Below, in pieces: positions 46,787 through 56,573 of a DNA stretch of 64,000 nucleotides. Positions within the stretch are counted from its first letter, which is position 1; each line of letters begins with the position of its first letter. Position numbers and translations under genes: made by a program. The stretch comes from Candidatus Geothermarchaeum rappei (GTDB taxonomy: Archaea; Thermoproteota; Nitrososphaeria; Geothermarchaeales; JDFR-13): assembly GCA_002011085.2 (NCBI GenBank), contig MTMB02000001.1, positions 1,277,627-1,341,626 of the forward strand, given 5' to 3'. Under the pieces are notes generated by a model, which did no database searches, had not been told where the DNA came from, and worked only from the letters and a program-made list of their open reading frames with translations.

Positions 46787-47200
46787 CTATTCGGCCTCAG
46801 ATAACAATACTACTTCTCCACCAGCGGCCTCGATCTTCTCAATAGCCTTCTCACTAGCCTCTTTAACAATGACCTTCACCGGAACCGTAATCTTACCCTT
46901 GGCGAGCAGCTTGTCAATACCCATCTCATCAAGATTTATCTCCTTAACCCCCTGGGAGATAAAACGTTCTAGATCACTTATGTTCATAGCCTTTTTCCTA
47001 GGCCTATGGGATACAAATCCATGTTTACCAAAGTGATCAGGCTCGTATTTAAGGACATAAAACCATTTATGCTTCTTCATACCGGCTTTTCCAAAGCCTC
47101 CACGGGCTCCAGACTTCCTATGCTGGCCTATCTGGCCCCACCCATGATATCTACTACCTCTATACCACCTAGTTTTACGCTTACTATGAGGCATCGGCAA
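46787..47200 (-). CDS. rpl15: Ribosomal protein L15
   Basis: RKTRWYRGSRYHGWGQIGQHRKSGARGGFGKAGMKKHKW. Confidence 0.95.
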   Translation of the reverse strand: MPMPHSKRKTRWYRGSRYHGWGQIGQHRKSGARGGFGKAGMKKHKWFYVLKYEPDHFGKHGFVSHRPRKKAMNISDLERFISQGVKEINLDEMGIDKLLAKGKITVPVKVIVKEASEKAIEKIEAAGGEVVLLSEAE

Positions 47201-47286
47201 CCATCCTCCTCCAACTAATTAAATTACATCTAAACCCTCAATAGTATTTAAGAATTAGATAATAATATTTATAAAGGCATATGGCA

Positions 47287-47751
47287 CTAGAGCATCTTCA
47301 CAATAAGCTTATCTATATCCTCTCTATACCCTAGTTCACCACCTGCGGAGACTAGCTTCTTCGTTGATCTTTTGAATCCCCCACGTGGCGGGTGAAGTCT
47401 AAATACTGGTTTAAGCCCCTTTATATCCTTGAGCTTAAGCTCTCCCTTAGCGATCTTCTCAGCCAATTCATCTATAGTTGTTTTCAAGACCTCTTTTACA
47501 TACTCCTCTGTAAAAGGCTTGTTACCTATGAGCCTACCTCTTTTCAACAGAATTGATTTAACCGTCTCCGTGTCGATCGGCCCATAGGCCACATAGTCCT
47601 TCACCTTAAACAACATGGATTTATAGATAGGGTCGTCTGGCACGATTGTAGCGTGAAACTTCTTATGTAGACGTAGGCGTTTCAACGTCTCTTTAATATC
47701 ATATCTTACATCCGGCTGTCCCCTAATACGTATCACTAGGTATGCAGTCAT
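47287..47751 (-). CDS. rpl30: Ribosomal protein L30
   Basis: MTAYLVIRIRGQPDVRYDIKETLKRLRLHKKFHATIVPD; internal ATG at 47751 chosen over the upstream start of the 47287..47859 ORF. Confidence 0.93.
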   Translation of the reverse strand: MTAYLVIRIRGQPDVRYDIKETLKRLRLHKKFHATIVPDDPIYKSMLFKVKDYVAYGPIDTETVKSILLKRGRLIGNKPFTEEYVKEVLKTTIDELAEKIAKGELKLKDIKGLKPVFRLHPPRGGFKRSTKKLVSAGGELGYREDIDKLIVKML

Positions 47752-47758
47752 TACAGGA

Positions 47759-48406
47759 TTACACCTCCTGCCAATAGTCTCTAGACACAATACGGTAGGT
47801 ATTTCTAAGGGCATCATAACTAGCCATTGCAAAGGATAGGGGGGTCCTAGTCTCTCCAAAGGCTATTGCCCATACATCAGCTACCCCGGCTAACTCTAGA
47901 ACAATCTTAGCAGTATCTCCAGCAACTATACCAAGCCCTCTCGGAGCCGGCTTTAGATATACACGTACACTACCCCACTTACCCTCTGAAGCAGTCAAGA
48001 GGGAATGTTGGGTTCCACATCCACACTCCCAGCTTCCACAGCCCCTTCTAACTGGAGCAATATTCAATAAGGCTCGATTAAGGGCCTTCTGAATAGCCTG
48101 ATGAACTTGTTTAGCCTTATCGGCCCCGACACCGACCAATCCATCCCGGTTACCGACGGCTACTACAGCCCTGAATTTAGATCGTCTACCGGCGTCAGTC
48201 ATCTTCTGAACCAACCTAATCTCTATAATCTCATACTCTAGATTGGGTACAAGAGCCCTTACGATCTCAGGCTCCTTAATAGGATAGTTATTCATGAAGA
48301 TCTCGTATATAGACGTGATTTTACCCTCCTTAACGAGCCTACCCAATCTAGTTCTAGGCTCCCATTCCTCAGGTACAGGCTCAACTTTATTCGCCATCTT
48401 CACCAC
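47759..48406 (-). CDS. rps5: Ribosomal protein S5
   Basis: RRSKFRAVVAVGNRDGLVGVGADKAKQ; GSWECGCGTQHSLLTASEGKWGSVRVYLKPAPRGLGI. Confidence 0.95.
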   Translation of the reverse strand: MVKMANKVEPVPEEWEPRTRLGRLVKEGKITSIYEIFMNNYPIKEPEIVRALVPNLEYEIIEIRLVQKMTDAGRRSKFRAVVAVGNRDGLVGVGADKAKQVHQAIQKALNRALLNIAPVRRGCGSWECGCGTQHSLLTASEGKWGSVRVYLKPAPRGLGIVAGDTAKIVLELAGVADVWAIAFGETRTPLSFAMASYDALRNTYRIVSRDYWQEV

Positions 48407-48989
48407 CTAATATCTTCTCCTTAACATCATCAAATAATTTCGGGATATCCACCGGATCTACTCCGGCTTCTAAATATTTTGAAAACCTTCTCTTAAATAA
48501 ATCAGGGTCGGTTTCCTTAAGCATCCTAGCATATTCAGCGATATGCTCCCCCCTTATACGTGATTCATCAACCACGGCCTTCTCCCCAATAGGTATCTCC
48601 ATCCCAGCGTCAACAGCCCCCATTGCAGCTGCAAATGGGATTGATGCCCTCTTCGACCATGCATACCCTAGGTTTACAACAGCTTCCTTAACACCCATCT
48701 CAAGAGCCTTCTTACCAGCCAATAACCCGGTCAAATATGCTGCGGGGGTGTTTTTAAGCCCGATCCAACCATATTTCTTAGCTAATTCCTTAGATGTGAC
48801 TGTGAATAGTGTCTTGTCCCCACCTATGGCAGGTACGGATATACTTATTGTTATATATCGATTGCTTCTCCTAACTATGAAGAACGGCTTCTTACTCTTT
48901 AGAAGCTCCTTACGAAGCCTGTAGTTAGTCCTTCGCTCCCTCTTTCTCCTATACGGCACTATATATGTTGGTCCCTTAGCCCTACCCAT
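48387..48989 (-). CDS. rpl18: Ribosomal protein L18
   Basis: YRRKRERRTNYRLRKELLKSKKPFFIVRRSNRYITI. Confidence 0.95.
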   Translation of the reverse strand: MGRAKGPTYIVPYRRKRERRTNYRLRKELLKSKKPFFIVRRSNRYITISISVPAIGGDKTLFTVTSKELAKKYGWIGLKNTPAAYLTGLLAGKKALEMGVKEAVVNLGYAWSKRASIPFAAAMGAVDAGMEIPIGEKAVVDESRIRGEHIAEYARMLKETDPDLFKRRFSKYLEAGVDPVDIPKLFDDVKEKILGGEDGE

Positions 48990-49417
48990 TACTCCTCACC
49001 AGCCAATATTCTCTGCCTAATATACGTCTTCAGATGCGCCTTAGACCTAAACATACCTCCCTTAACCAGCATATAAAGCTTTCTATACTGGCTCCTCGTT
49101 ATCCTACCCTTATCCCTAAGCATACGTAGGAACTTCCTCTGAGCCCTGACACGCATCATCCACAGCTCCTTCTTAGTCATCCTAGCAGTCTTCTTACCCT
49201 TCTTACTCCCAGGTCCCCTCTTACCACCACGTCTACGAATCGTCTGGCCCTCAACAGGTTTTATCTTGACATAGCCCTTTCTAATAAGTATCCTAACATC
49301 CTCCCTTGTATCAATATCTGCTATATCATCAAGATGATCCGGATCTATCCAGACCCTATCCACTCCTACACCGAGCATCCTAGCGATAAGCCGTCTCTTA
49401 AGTCCTATGTTCACCAT
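48989..49417 (-). CDS. rpl19e: Ribosomal protein L19e
   Basis: LKRRLIARMLGVGVDRVWIDPDHLDDIADIDTREDVR. Confidence 0.95.
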   Translation of the reverse strand: MVNIGLKRRLIARMLGVGVDRVWIDPDHLDDIADIDTREDVRILIRKGYVKIKPVEGQTIRRRGGKRGPGSKKGKKTARMTKKELWMMRVRAQRKFLRMLRDKGRITRSQYRKLYMLVKGGMFRSKAHLKTYIRQRILAGEE

Positions 49418-49421
49418 AATC

Positions 49422-49832
49422 CTACAACCTCCTATTCAACACACGAATACCATGTTTATCAGCATATTTAATGATCTCCATCCGCTTCCTCTTACCCACT
49501 GACCCAGCGATTCTAATAGCCTGTCTATTGGGATCCGAGACCTTAGCCTCAACATCCTTCACATTATATACCAGGACCTCTTCAAACCCAGAGGGATGCC
49601 TTCCCCTAACTAATTTAGGCGTCCTATACCCTATCCTAGGAAGAGGGGGACGGCCCTTCTTACGTAGACGCATCTTACTATCCTTACCACGTGGCCGTCT
49701 CCAATTCTCCTTAATACGTACATACCTCCAGCTCTCCTGACGGATGAACCTCGGTAGCTTCTTCTTAATCACACTATATTTAAGCTCGAAAAGCCGGATC
49801 TCCTCCTCTGTCAGTACAGGTTTCTTAGTCAT
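49422..49832 (-). CDS. rpl32e: Ribosomal protein L32e
   Basis: FIRQESWRYVRIKENWRRPRGKDSKMRLRKKG. Confidence 0.95.
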   Translation of the reverse strand: MTKKPVLTEEEIRLFELKYSVIKKKLPRFIRQESWRYVRIKENWRRPRGKDSKMRLRKKGRPPLPRIGYRTPKLVRGRHPSGFEEVLVYNVKDVEAKVSDPNRQAIRIAGSVGKRKRMEIIKYADKHGIRVLNRRL

Positions 49833-50392
49833 GCCATACCCTCCCCCTTGTAATATACATAGATACCATCTAGGAATACACGTGGATCCTTATTCTTAAC
49901 CTTCGTCGCGAGATAAATGTTTGCTGCCGTCTGGCCAACAGCATCCTTATCGATTCCTTTTACAATTACATCGGTATCACTACCCTTTTTAACGACCTCG
50001 ACCTTCACCCCAGGCATTATCCTAGCCTTCCTAACACCACGCTCACCAGCAAAGTTCTTGATAATAACATATTCGCCGGAGACCTCGACGGTCATAGGGA
50101 AGTGGATATAGAATACCTTCATTTTATAGGTGAAGCCCTTTGTAACACCTGTGAACATATTATTTATCCTGCTTTTAATCGTGTTTATCAGGGCGAAGCC
50201 CTTCTTACCCTTCCTATATATCTCATACTTAACCTTATTATCCTCAATCCTAAACTTAATTGGGACCTTACTAAAGTCCTTCCTAACTTCTCCAAGCGGG
50301 CCCTTAACTATAATTATCCGCTCGCCCTCTAGCCTAACCTCTATACCCTCCGGGATCTCCACCTCACCGTAGTGTACCCTTGGAGCGACCAT
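49829..50392 (-). CDS. rpl6: Ribosomal protein L6
   Basis: EIPEGIEVRLEGERIIIVKGPLGEVRKDF; start ATG 50392 preferred over 50443. Confidence 0.93.
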   Translation of the reverse strand: MVAPRVHYGEVEIPEGIEVRLEGERIIIVKGPLGEVRKDFSKVPIKFRIEDNKVKYEIYRKGKKGFALINTIKSRINNMFTGVTKGFTYKMKVFYIHFPMTVEVSGEYVIIKNFAGERGVRKARIMPGVKVEVVKKGSDTDVIVKGIDKDAVGQTAANIYLATKVKNKDPRVFLDGIYVYYKGEGMA

Positions 50393-50402
50393 GTCATCCA
50401 CC

Positions 50403-50795
50403 TCAATATACATATGCAAGTAAGACACCGCCAATATTCTCATCTAGACACTCCAGATGAGTCTTCAAGCCCCTTGACGTCGATATAACGAGTATCCCTA
50501 GGTCCCTGGATGGAAGATATTTCTTGGCGAACTCCAAGACCTCATCCCTTCTAACGGGGAACCTAGGCCTAATAGCCCCGCATTTATTTATCCTACCTAA
50601 TAACTCAACCCTAATCTTATCCCCCCTACCATCCTCGATAATCTCAATCTCACCGACATAACCATGTTTCTGTAGAACCTTCAATACATTGACAGCGAGT
50701 TTAGAGGCTGGATAAATGACTACATATTTCTTCCTAACAGCCTCCGCATTCTGTATCGCCGACATTAAGTTACTTAATATATCTAGCTGCGTCAT
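50403..50795 (-). CDS. rps8: Ribosomal protein S8
   Basis: LDILSNLMSAIQNAEAVRKKYVVIYPASKLAVNVLKVLQKHGYVGEIE. Confidence 0.95.
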   Translation of the reverse strand: MTQLDILSNLMSAIQNAEAVRKKYVVIYPASKLAVNVLKVLQKHGYVGEIEIIEDGRGDKIRVELLGRINKCGAIRPRFPVRRDEVLEFAKKYLPSRDLGILVISTSRGLKTHLECLDENIGGVLLAYVY

Positions 50796-50829
50796 ACTCC
50801 TCAGCCTCCCTAATTATTCAACATATCAC

Positions 50830-50991
50830 CTACATATATTTTTTAAAGCCAAGTTCTTCAGCGACTTCTCTAAAGCATCGCCTACATAGCATGATTCCCC
50901 TAGCCTGTATCACGGCTACATGCGTCCCACATCTTAGGCATCTCCTACTTCCCTTCCCATATTTCCTGGGCTTAGGCCCCTGTTTAGCCAT
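50830..50991 (-). CDS. rps14: Ribosomal protein S14
   Basis: [53 protein letters not shown]; start ATG 50991, just downstream of the L5 stop. Confidence 0.94.
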   Translation of the reverse strand: MAKQGPKPRKYGKGSRRCLRCGTHVAVIQARGIMLCRRCFREVAEELGFKKYM

Positions 50992-50995
50992 TATT

Positions 50996-51532
50996 CTAGA
51001 CCACCTCCACACCAAACTCATTCTTAACGAAAGCAATTGCTTCTTCGCGTGTAACCATTGCTCTTTTACCGAGTCTGGATTTCCTATATTTCCTTAACTT
51101 AACTCGTCTACCCGGCTTACTTAGGTGGACAATCACATCCATACCATATATCCCTATCTCGGGATCATATTTTGTATCGGGTATATAGAGGTGCTCAGGG
51201 ATTCCGAAGGCGAAATTCCCGAATTCATCGAAGGAAGATGCCTTCAACTTATTCTCAATCGCTTCAAAAGCCCTTTTCAAAAACTTTATGGCCTTCTCCC
51301 CCCTAAGAGTGACCATTGTAGCCATGGGCCTCTTACGTGTAATGCCAAAGGCCCTAATCGTCTTCTTAGCCTGTCTAAAAACGGGTTTCTGACCGGTTAA
51401 GGTCTCCAGTAGCTTAGCGGCTTTCTGGAGCCTATCCCAGTCACTACCCACAGATATATGTACGATTACCTTTTCAATACGTATCTTCTCCATCGGATTC
51501 TTAGTCTCTCTCTTACTTACTTCTTCACTCAT
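50996..51532 (-). CDS. rpl5: Ribosomal protein L5
   Basis: [48 protein letters not shown]. Confidence 0.95.
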   Translation of the reverse strand: MSEEVSKRETKNPMEKIRIEKVIVHISVGSDWDRLQKAAKLLETLTGQKPVFRQAKKTIRAFGITRKRPMATMVTLRGEKAIKFLKRAFEAIENKLKASSFDEFGNFAFGIPEHLYIPDTKYDPEIGIYGMDVIVHLSKPGRRVKLRKYRKSRLGKRAMVTREEAIAFVKNEFGVEVV

Positions 51533-52274
51533 TGCCTACACCACCTACTGATATCACAGGGGCCTCCTTCCCAATGGGGAATACATACTTAAATATAGTC
51601 TCTATAACTTCTCCATCCACTTCAAGGGAAACTACCTTAGGCTTCAGCGGATGCACTTTACGGACCTCAGTAATCTTACCTACGACGCCACGCTTACTAC
51701 CCCAGTATACGAGAGCATATACTCCAGGCTCAAACCTAATAACATCCCTAATCTTCTTGGATTTAAAGTCATAGATAAATACATCTCCAGGCTTGAGAAC
51801 ACTCTTCTTATCCTTTGGGGTAAACAGGAAGTTACGTCCATCATGTGTCGTGAACTGTAGATTACCTCCTTTAACCATAACCTTATTCTTGATCAAAAGT
51901 GGTTTTAGTGATGATTCCTTCTTCTTCTCAATCTTATATGGCGCTAGAGGAGAGGTCGTCCCTGGAAGGATCCTATAGAACTCTTTAGTAGGAACGAGTT
52001 CAACTACATCCATCAACCCTATTGGAAAACGATACTCCCTAACATACTTTCCATCTATCTTTACATAGCCTTTCCTAAGCATATACTTTACTTCCCTCAT
52101 GTTCCTAGCTACTCCAAGGACGTCTCTGAGTAATACAGCTAGGGGAATAGACATGTCCATAGGATGAGGACCTGGAACAGTTCTAACAACCCATTTAAAA
52201 TGCTTCCTAGGCACCTTATATGTAATGGGTGCCGCCAGCCTCTTTAGCCGTGTGCTTCCACCTCTTTTTGTCAT
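51525..52274 (-). CDS. rps4e: Ribosomal protein S4e
   Basis: TKRGGSTRLKRLAAPITYKVPRKHFKWVVRTVPGPHPMDMSIPLAVLLRD. Confidence 0.95.
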   Translation of the reverse strand: MTKRGGSTRLKRLAAPITYKVPRKHFKWVVRTVPGPHPMDMSIPLAVLLRDVLGVARNMREVKYMLRKGYVKIDGKYVREYRFPIGLMDVVELVPTKEFYRILPGTTSPLAPYKIEKKKESSLKPLLIKNKVMVKGGNLQFTTHDGRNFLFTPKDKKSVLKPGDVFIYDFKSKKIRDVIRFEPGVYALVYWGSKRGVVGKITEVRKVHPLKPKVVSLEVDGEVIETIFKYVFPIGKEAPVISVGGVGNE

Positions 52275-52657
52275 TACTCACTCACCTCCTCAACCTTCAC
52301 CTTACTCTCCAAACGCTCCTTCCTCCTTGGATCGGAGAGGTCAAGCTCTATAATCATGAGATTTGAATAGTGAATAGGTATTGGCACCTTCTCACCACGC
52401 TGATTCTCTCTAACTACATTCTCAATATAAACCCTATAGTTTTTTCTATCTACTCTAGTTACCTTACCTTCAACACCCCTATTATCCCCACGCATTATAC
52501 GAACCTTATCACCTACTCTAATGGGGAAAGACCTCCTCCCATACCTCTCCCTAAGCTCGGGAGAGAGGTTTACAGACATTATCTTACCTCGTCTATGTAA
52601 AGGAGCCTGGAATAGACGCTTCCTCTGCTTAGACGGTTTTTTACTACTTACCATCAC
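52274..52657 (-). CDS. rpl24: Ribosomal protein L24
   Basis: RRSFPIRVGDKVRIMRGDNRGVEGKVTRVDRKNYRVYIENV. Confidence 0.94.
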   Translation of the reverse strand: MMVSSKKPSKQRKRLFQAPLHRRGKIMSVNLSPELRERYGRRSFPIRVGDKVRIMRGDNRGVEGKVTRVDRKNYRVYIENVVRENQRGEKVPIPIHYSNLMIIELDLSDPRRKERLESKVKVEEVSE

Positions 52658-52673
52658 ATATACACCTCTCTAA

Positions 52674-53096
52674 TCATATTATTAACGACGCCATATTAGC
52701 AATCCTAGACCACAGGTCAGCGGCTTCAGCGGCTACAGGACCCTTAATCTCAGTGCCCATGGGGTTACCCTCTGGGGTGATTAAGACAGCCGCATTATCC
52801 TCAAACATTACACGGGTGCCGTCTGGCCTCCTAATCGGAAACTTCTGCCTGACTAATACGGCGTCAAGCACCTTCTTCCTGAGCTTATATGGACCAACAT
52901 ACACTGTCACCTTGAGATGATCGCCTACACACGCGGCTGGACGTCTCTTTAAACGACCTTTATAACCCACTACCTGGATTATCTTAAGCTGCTTGGCACC
53001 AGTATTATCGGCACATCTAACTATAGATCCGACTGGGACTGCTCTCGTTATCTTAGGCCTCCTAGATAATACTTCTCCACCTAAAATCCTAGGCAT
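52674..53096 (-). CDS. rpl14: Ribosomal protein L14
   Basis: VPVGSIVRCADNTGAKQLKIIQVVGYKGRLKRRPAACVGD. Confidence 0.96.
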   Translation of the reverse strand: MPRILGGEVLSRRPKITRAVPVGSIVRCADNTGAKQLKIIQVVGYKGRLKRRPAACVGDHLKVTVYVGPYKLRKKVLDAVLVRQKFPIRRPDGTRVMFEDNAAVLITPEGNPMGTEIKGPVAAEAADLWSRIANMASLII

Positions 53097-53098
53097 CT

Positions 53099-53461
53099 CT
53101 ATTCACCTCCCTTCTTCTTAGGTGGGTTACTCTTGTTATAGACCAAGACAAATGCAATTGTCTTGCTAATCGGCCGGGTCTCAGCTGCAACGACTATATC
53201 ACCCTCCCTGACATCTATACATGGAGGGATATATACCGAGACCTTGCTCCTTCGCCGCTCATACCGCTGATATTTCTTATCGTAATGTAGATACTCCCTT
53301 AATATCACACCTGCCTTATCCATTTTCTTAGATACCAAAACTCCCTCTAATAATATTCCACGCACCTTAAGATGACCGTGATATGGACAGTTCCTATCCT
53401 CACACACCCTCTCAGGAGGTGGATAACCCAATCCAATATCCTTTACCTTCTGCTTACTCAT
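53099..53461 (-). CDS. rps17: Ribosomal protein S17
   Basis: CPYHGHLKVRGILLEGVLVSKKMDKAGVILREYLHY. Confidence 0.94.
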   Translation of the reverse strand: MSKQKVKDIGLGYPPPERVCEDRNCPYHGHLKVRGILLEGVLVSKKMDKAGVILREYLHYDKKYQRYERRRSKVSVYIPPCIDVREGDIVVAAETRPISKTIAFVLVYNKSNPPKKKGGE

Positions 53462-53715
53462 ACCTCAATCACCCTCCTAATAATATCTCCTACTAAATCA
53501 CCACCATTCAATATGTATTCCTCACCATTTGGATGATACAATTTAAACACACAACCCTTCTTAATAACCCTATATATGCTACTATCATCACCCTTAACCA
53601 GTATCGTGTTCCTTGTCTCATCTATAACAACGCCTCTAATACCCTCATAATTCACATTAGAGGATGAAACCACCTCAATCATATATCCAATTAAAGTGCC
53701 GAATAGACGCTTCAT
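53458..53715 (-). CDS. rnp1: Ribonuclease P protein component 1 (Rpp29)
   Basis: LIGYMIEVVSSSNVNYEGIRGVVIDETRNTILVK; between L29 and S17. Confidence 0.9.
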   Translation of the reverse strand: MKRLFGTLIGYMIEVVSSSNVNYEGIRGVVIDETRNTILVKGDDSSIYRVIKKGCVFKLYHPNGEEYILNGGDLVGDIIRRVIEV

Positions 53716-53915
53716 AGCTTGACACCCCTTTCCCTCAAGATAGTTAATATCCTTGCACGAGTCCTCTTCAAAACCTTTATACGACCCGGCTTCTCAATAG
53801 CACCACCTGATTTAATCGCCCTTCTAAGCTTGAACAACTCCTCATTAACTTGATTCAATATCTCAATCAACTCCTCATTACTCTTTCCACGTAGCTCCTC
53901 GACTTCCCTAGCCAT
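53712..53915 (-). CDS. rpl29: Ribosomal protein L29
   Basis: ELRGKSNEELIEILNQVNEELFKLRRAIKSGG. Confidence 0.93.
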   Translation of the reverse strand: MAREVEELRGKSNEELIEILNQVNEELFKLRRAIKSGGAIEKPGRIKVLKRTRARILTILRERGVKL

Positions 53916-53917
53916 AT

Positions 53918-54577
53918 CTAACCACCCTCAGCAACCTCTTCACCAGACCCCTCCTGCTCCTCAGACGCCTCCTGCATAGCCAGGTAATCCTGGAGTGATA
54001 TAGGCATTATACTTACCTTTACACCTATGATACCCATCTTAGTCAAGACCGGGCGTTTAGCAGTCCTAACTAGGCGGCTTGCAAGTTCACCGCTTTTAAG
54101 AACAACACCAGATGAGAACTTTTCATATGCCGATCTAACGGTCCTAATCTTGCCACTTATAACTATCTCTACTCCAGCAGCCCCCGCGCTACGTATGACC
54201 CTCAGGGCCCAGAAACCTACTCTCCTATATCTTACGCCCCTAAGGAGCTGACGCTGGATCTGCCAAGCCATAATCTCTGGATCGAGCTCAGGCTCCTCCA
54301 CCTCATAAACTAGTAGACGTACATTTTCATAGCCAAATATCTTCTCTATCTCCTCCGAGATCTGCTTTATCCTCGCACCCCTCCGACCGATAACCAGACC
54401 TGGTCTAAGAACCTTAACGATTATCTTAGTCCCTATCGTACCTGTTGGAGATGATATTACCTTCATACTAGAAAAACCGGCAGCAGCCAACCTCTCCGCC
54501 AACCATTCCTTTAGCAGTAGATTCTTCCTCTCTTTATTAATGAAATACTTTAGTTTTGATAGATCCTTCTCCACCAT
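53918..54577 (-). CDS. rps3: Ribosomal protein S3
   Basis: KIIVKVLRPGLVIGRRGARIKQISEEIEKIFG. Confidence 0.95.
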   Translation of the reverse strand: MVEKDLSKLKYFINKERKNLLLKEWLAERLAAAGFSSMKVISSPTGTIGTKIIVKVLRPGLVIGRRGARIKQISEEIEKIFGYENVRLLVYEVEEPELDPEIMAWQIQRQLLRGVRYRRVGFWALRVIRSAGAAGVEIVISGKIRTVRSAYEKFSSGVVLKSGELASRLVRTAKRPVLTKMGIIGVKVSIMPISLQDYLAMQEASEEQEGSGEEVAEGG

Positions 54578-54583
54578 ATATTA

Positions 54584-55066
54584 CTACACCTCCATAGCAA
54601 CTATCTCTATATGGGTAAGGGTATCGAAATAAGGTGAGGAACGGCCAAAGGCCCTGGGGATATATTTTTTACGCTTCCTCCCCTTAAGCGCAACACAATG
54701 GATTATCTTTAGCCTAGATGTATCTAGACCCTTAAACTCAGCATTGTTCTCAAGGTTGTCAAGCAGCTTCAAAAAGAATTTAGCGGCTTTAACAGGATAT
54801 CTACCGCTGGGCCATCCCTCCAGACCCCTTCTATGAGGAACCTTCTTATTATACCTCTTAAAGAGGACTGGACGCCGCATAGCCACGACATCCTCCAAAT
54901 ATCTCCTTGCATCCTCCAGCATCTTACCTCTAATTTCTCTAGCGATCTCAACAGCGTGTTTAGGAGATATAGAAACCTCTCTTAAACTCGCCTTTGCGAT
55001 CCTCTCTTCATCCTCAAGTTTAATACTGTATCGCCATGTGGGCATTACCATATCACCGCATCTCAA
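54584..55066 (-). CDS. rpl22: Ribosomal protein L22
   Basis: LREVSISPKHAVEIAREIRGKMLEDARRYLEDV; likely start ATG at 55051 or 55045. Confidence 0.93.
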   Translation of the reverse strand: MRCGDMVMPTWRYSIKLEDEERIAKASLREVSISPKHAVEIAREIRGKMLEDARRYLEDVVAMRRPVLFKRYNKKVPHRRGLEGWPSGRYPVKAAKFFLKLLDNLENNAEFKGLDTSRLKIIHCVALKGRKRKKYIPRAFGRSSPYFDTLTHIEIVAMEV

Positions 55067-55294
55067 CCCTACTACTCAAATTATGACATGGATAGTTAAA
55101 TATAAATAATAAATAAAAATATTTTTCGCTTTGTTACATACAGGAAGCTCAAAAATAGGGAATGTTTTCCCCAAATACTTGGGCATCCCAATGAGGTTTT
55201 AATAACATAGTTTTATATAGATTAAATGTGGATATATAAAGATATTACTTATAAAACATTTGGCATATTATCTTAATAAGTTCGAGTTGATTTA

Positions 55295-55822
55295 ATGAAT
55301 AAAAGAATTTTATATGGAATGACGATTCTAATTGCTTCTCTAATGATGATTACGCCGAATATCGCTGGCGTATTGGCTCCAGATGGCCCTGGAGTCGTAT
55401 ACCAAGAAACTTTCTATGGGATGGTTAACGCCAGATTCACATGGAGTGCCGAGGGATATTCAGAGACGGAAACAGATCAGGAAATGGCTTTGATAACAAT
55501 AACTGTGTATGATGACAATACAGTAAATGTGTTTTTTGATTTTCCATTCTGGAGTGAAGATTATACTGGTAAGATAAGGGTAATGGTTAATAAGACGAAT
55601 TATCTATTTATCGCAGCCTGGGTATATAATCCCTACGATGAGATATCGAGGATAAGGATATTTATAAGGATAACTCCTTCTGGACTTGATCTTAGAATGA
55701 ATGGAATGGGGTATTTCAATACGAATGATGCGCCTCCATTGTTAGTAGCACCTGGTCCTCAGATATTTTTCTTTGGTTTTACCTATATCGTTAGACATGC
55801 GGAAGTAGCTGTAGAAGTGTAG
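55295..55822 (+). CDS. Secreted hypothetical protein (175 aa)
   Basis: Signal peptide RILYGMTILIASLMMITPNIAGVLA; no recognised family. Confidence 0.5.
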   Translation: MNKRILYGMTILIASLMMITPNIAGVLAPDGPGVVYQETFYGMVNARFTWSAEGYSETETDQEMALITITVYDDNTVNVFFDFPFWSEDYTGKIRVMVNKTNYLFIAAWVYNPYDEISRIRIFIRITPSGLDLRMNGMGYFNTNDAPPLLVAPGPQIFFFGFTYIVRHAEVAVEV

Positions 55823-55951
55823 GAATCAGTGTGAGGGATAAATCATCCCTCTAATTTTTTACTATGTAACTAATTTGAATATAGATGAGGTTAAGAACAC
55901 TTGAAACCTAGCTATTCAAAAAATAAATTATCTTGAGCCGTCGGGAGCGGG

Positions 55952-56548
55952 CTAGGAATCCGGGGAAGATGATTCGTCACTGGATATCTGGACCTTATCA
56001 AAATAGTTTTCATATATTTTTTTCATCTCGGCTAACGCCCATGATAATGATGCAATTAGTTTAGCATTATCATACGGCATCAGCGTTCTCCCACATTTAT
56101 TGCATCTGAACATCATATCAGCTGCTTCGGAAAACGTGTATCTTGGATGGGTCTTGTCACCACACCAGTAGAAAATATTCTGAGACTCGTATTCAATTCG
56201 TTTCTCAAGCCTGTCTATGATCTTGCGATATAGACCTAGTATAATGCCATCCACCTGCTCAATTGGAAGGACCCAGTAGAAAGTGATCCAACCAGTTTCA
56301 CTTACAACCTTCTTCGATATAAGTAGTCCTTCCGTGGATAATACCCATATAACTTTTCTAATCTCGCTTTCACTCATCTCCAGCTCTTCAGCGATCTCGG
56401 CATCTGTAGCCTGGCCTTTCCTAGCAATAGCCTCAATTATACGTCTAGCTAACTCTCCCCTATAGGCTTCAGCAAGTGTAGCGAGGACGTAGACTGCAGA
56501 GGAATACATATCCTCCTCCTTATTTTTACCCATCATAAAAACCTCCAA
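55952..56548 (-). CDS. tfe: Transcription initiation factor TFE alpha
   Basis: Winged helix ATDAEIAEELEMSESEIRKVIWVLSTEGLLISKK; zinc ribbon FYWC...FRCNKCGRTLMPYDN. Confidence 0.9.
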   Translation of the reverse strand: MEVFMMGKNKEEDMYSSAVYVLATLAEAYRGELARRIIEAIARKGQATDAEIAEELEMSESEIRKVIWVLSTEGLLISKKVVSETGWITFYWVLPIEQVDGIILGLYRKIIDRLEKRIEYESQNIFYWCGDKTHPRYTFSEAADMMFRCNKCGRTLMPYDNAKLIASLSWALAEMKKIYENYFDKVQISSDESSSPDS

Positions 56549-56573
56549 TATACTGCTAAAAATATATTAATAG

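Noticed and set aside
46387-46845. 152-aa plus-strand ORF over secY/rpl15
   Set aside because: Antisense to secY and rpl15; no supporting motif or promoter.
47201-47286. TATA-like TTTATAAATATT between rpl30 and rpl15, considered as a major operon boundary
   Set aside because: Plausible internal promoter but too weakly supported from sequence alone to call as a feature.
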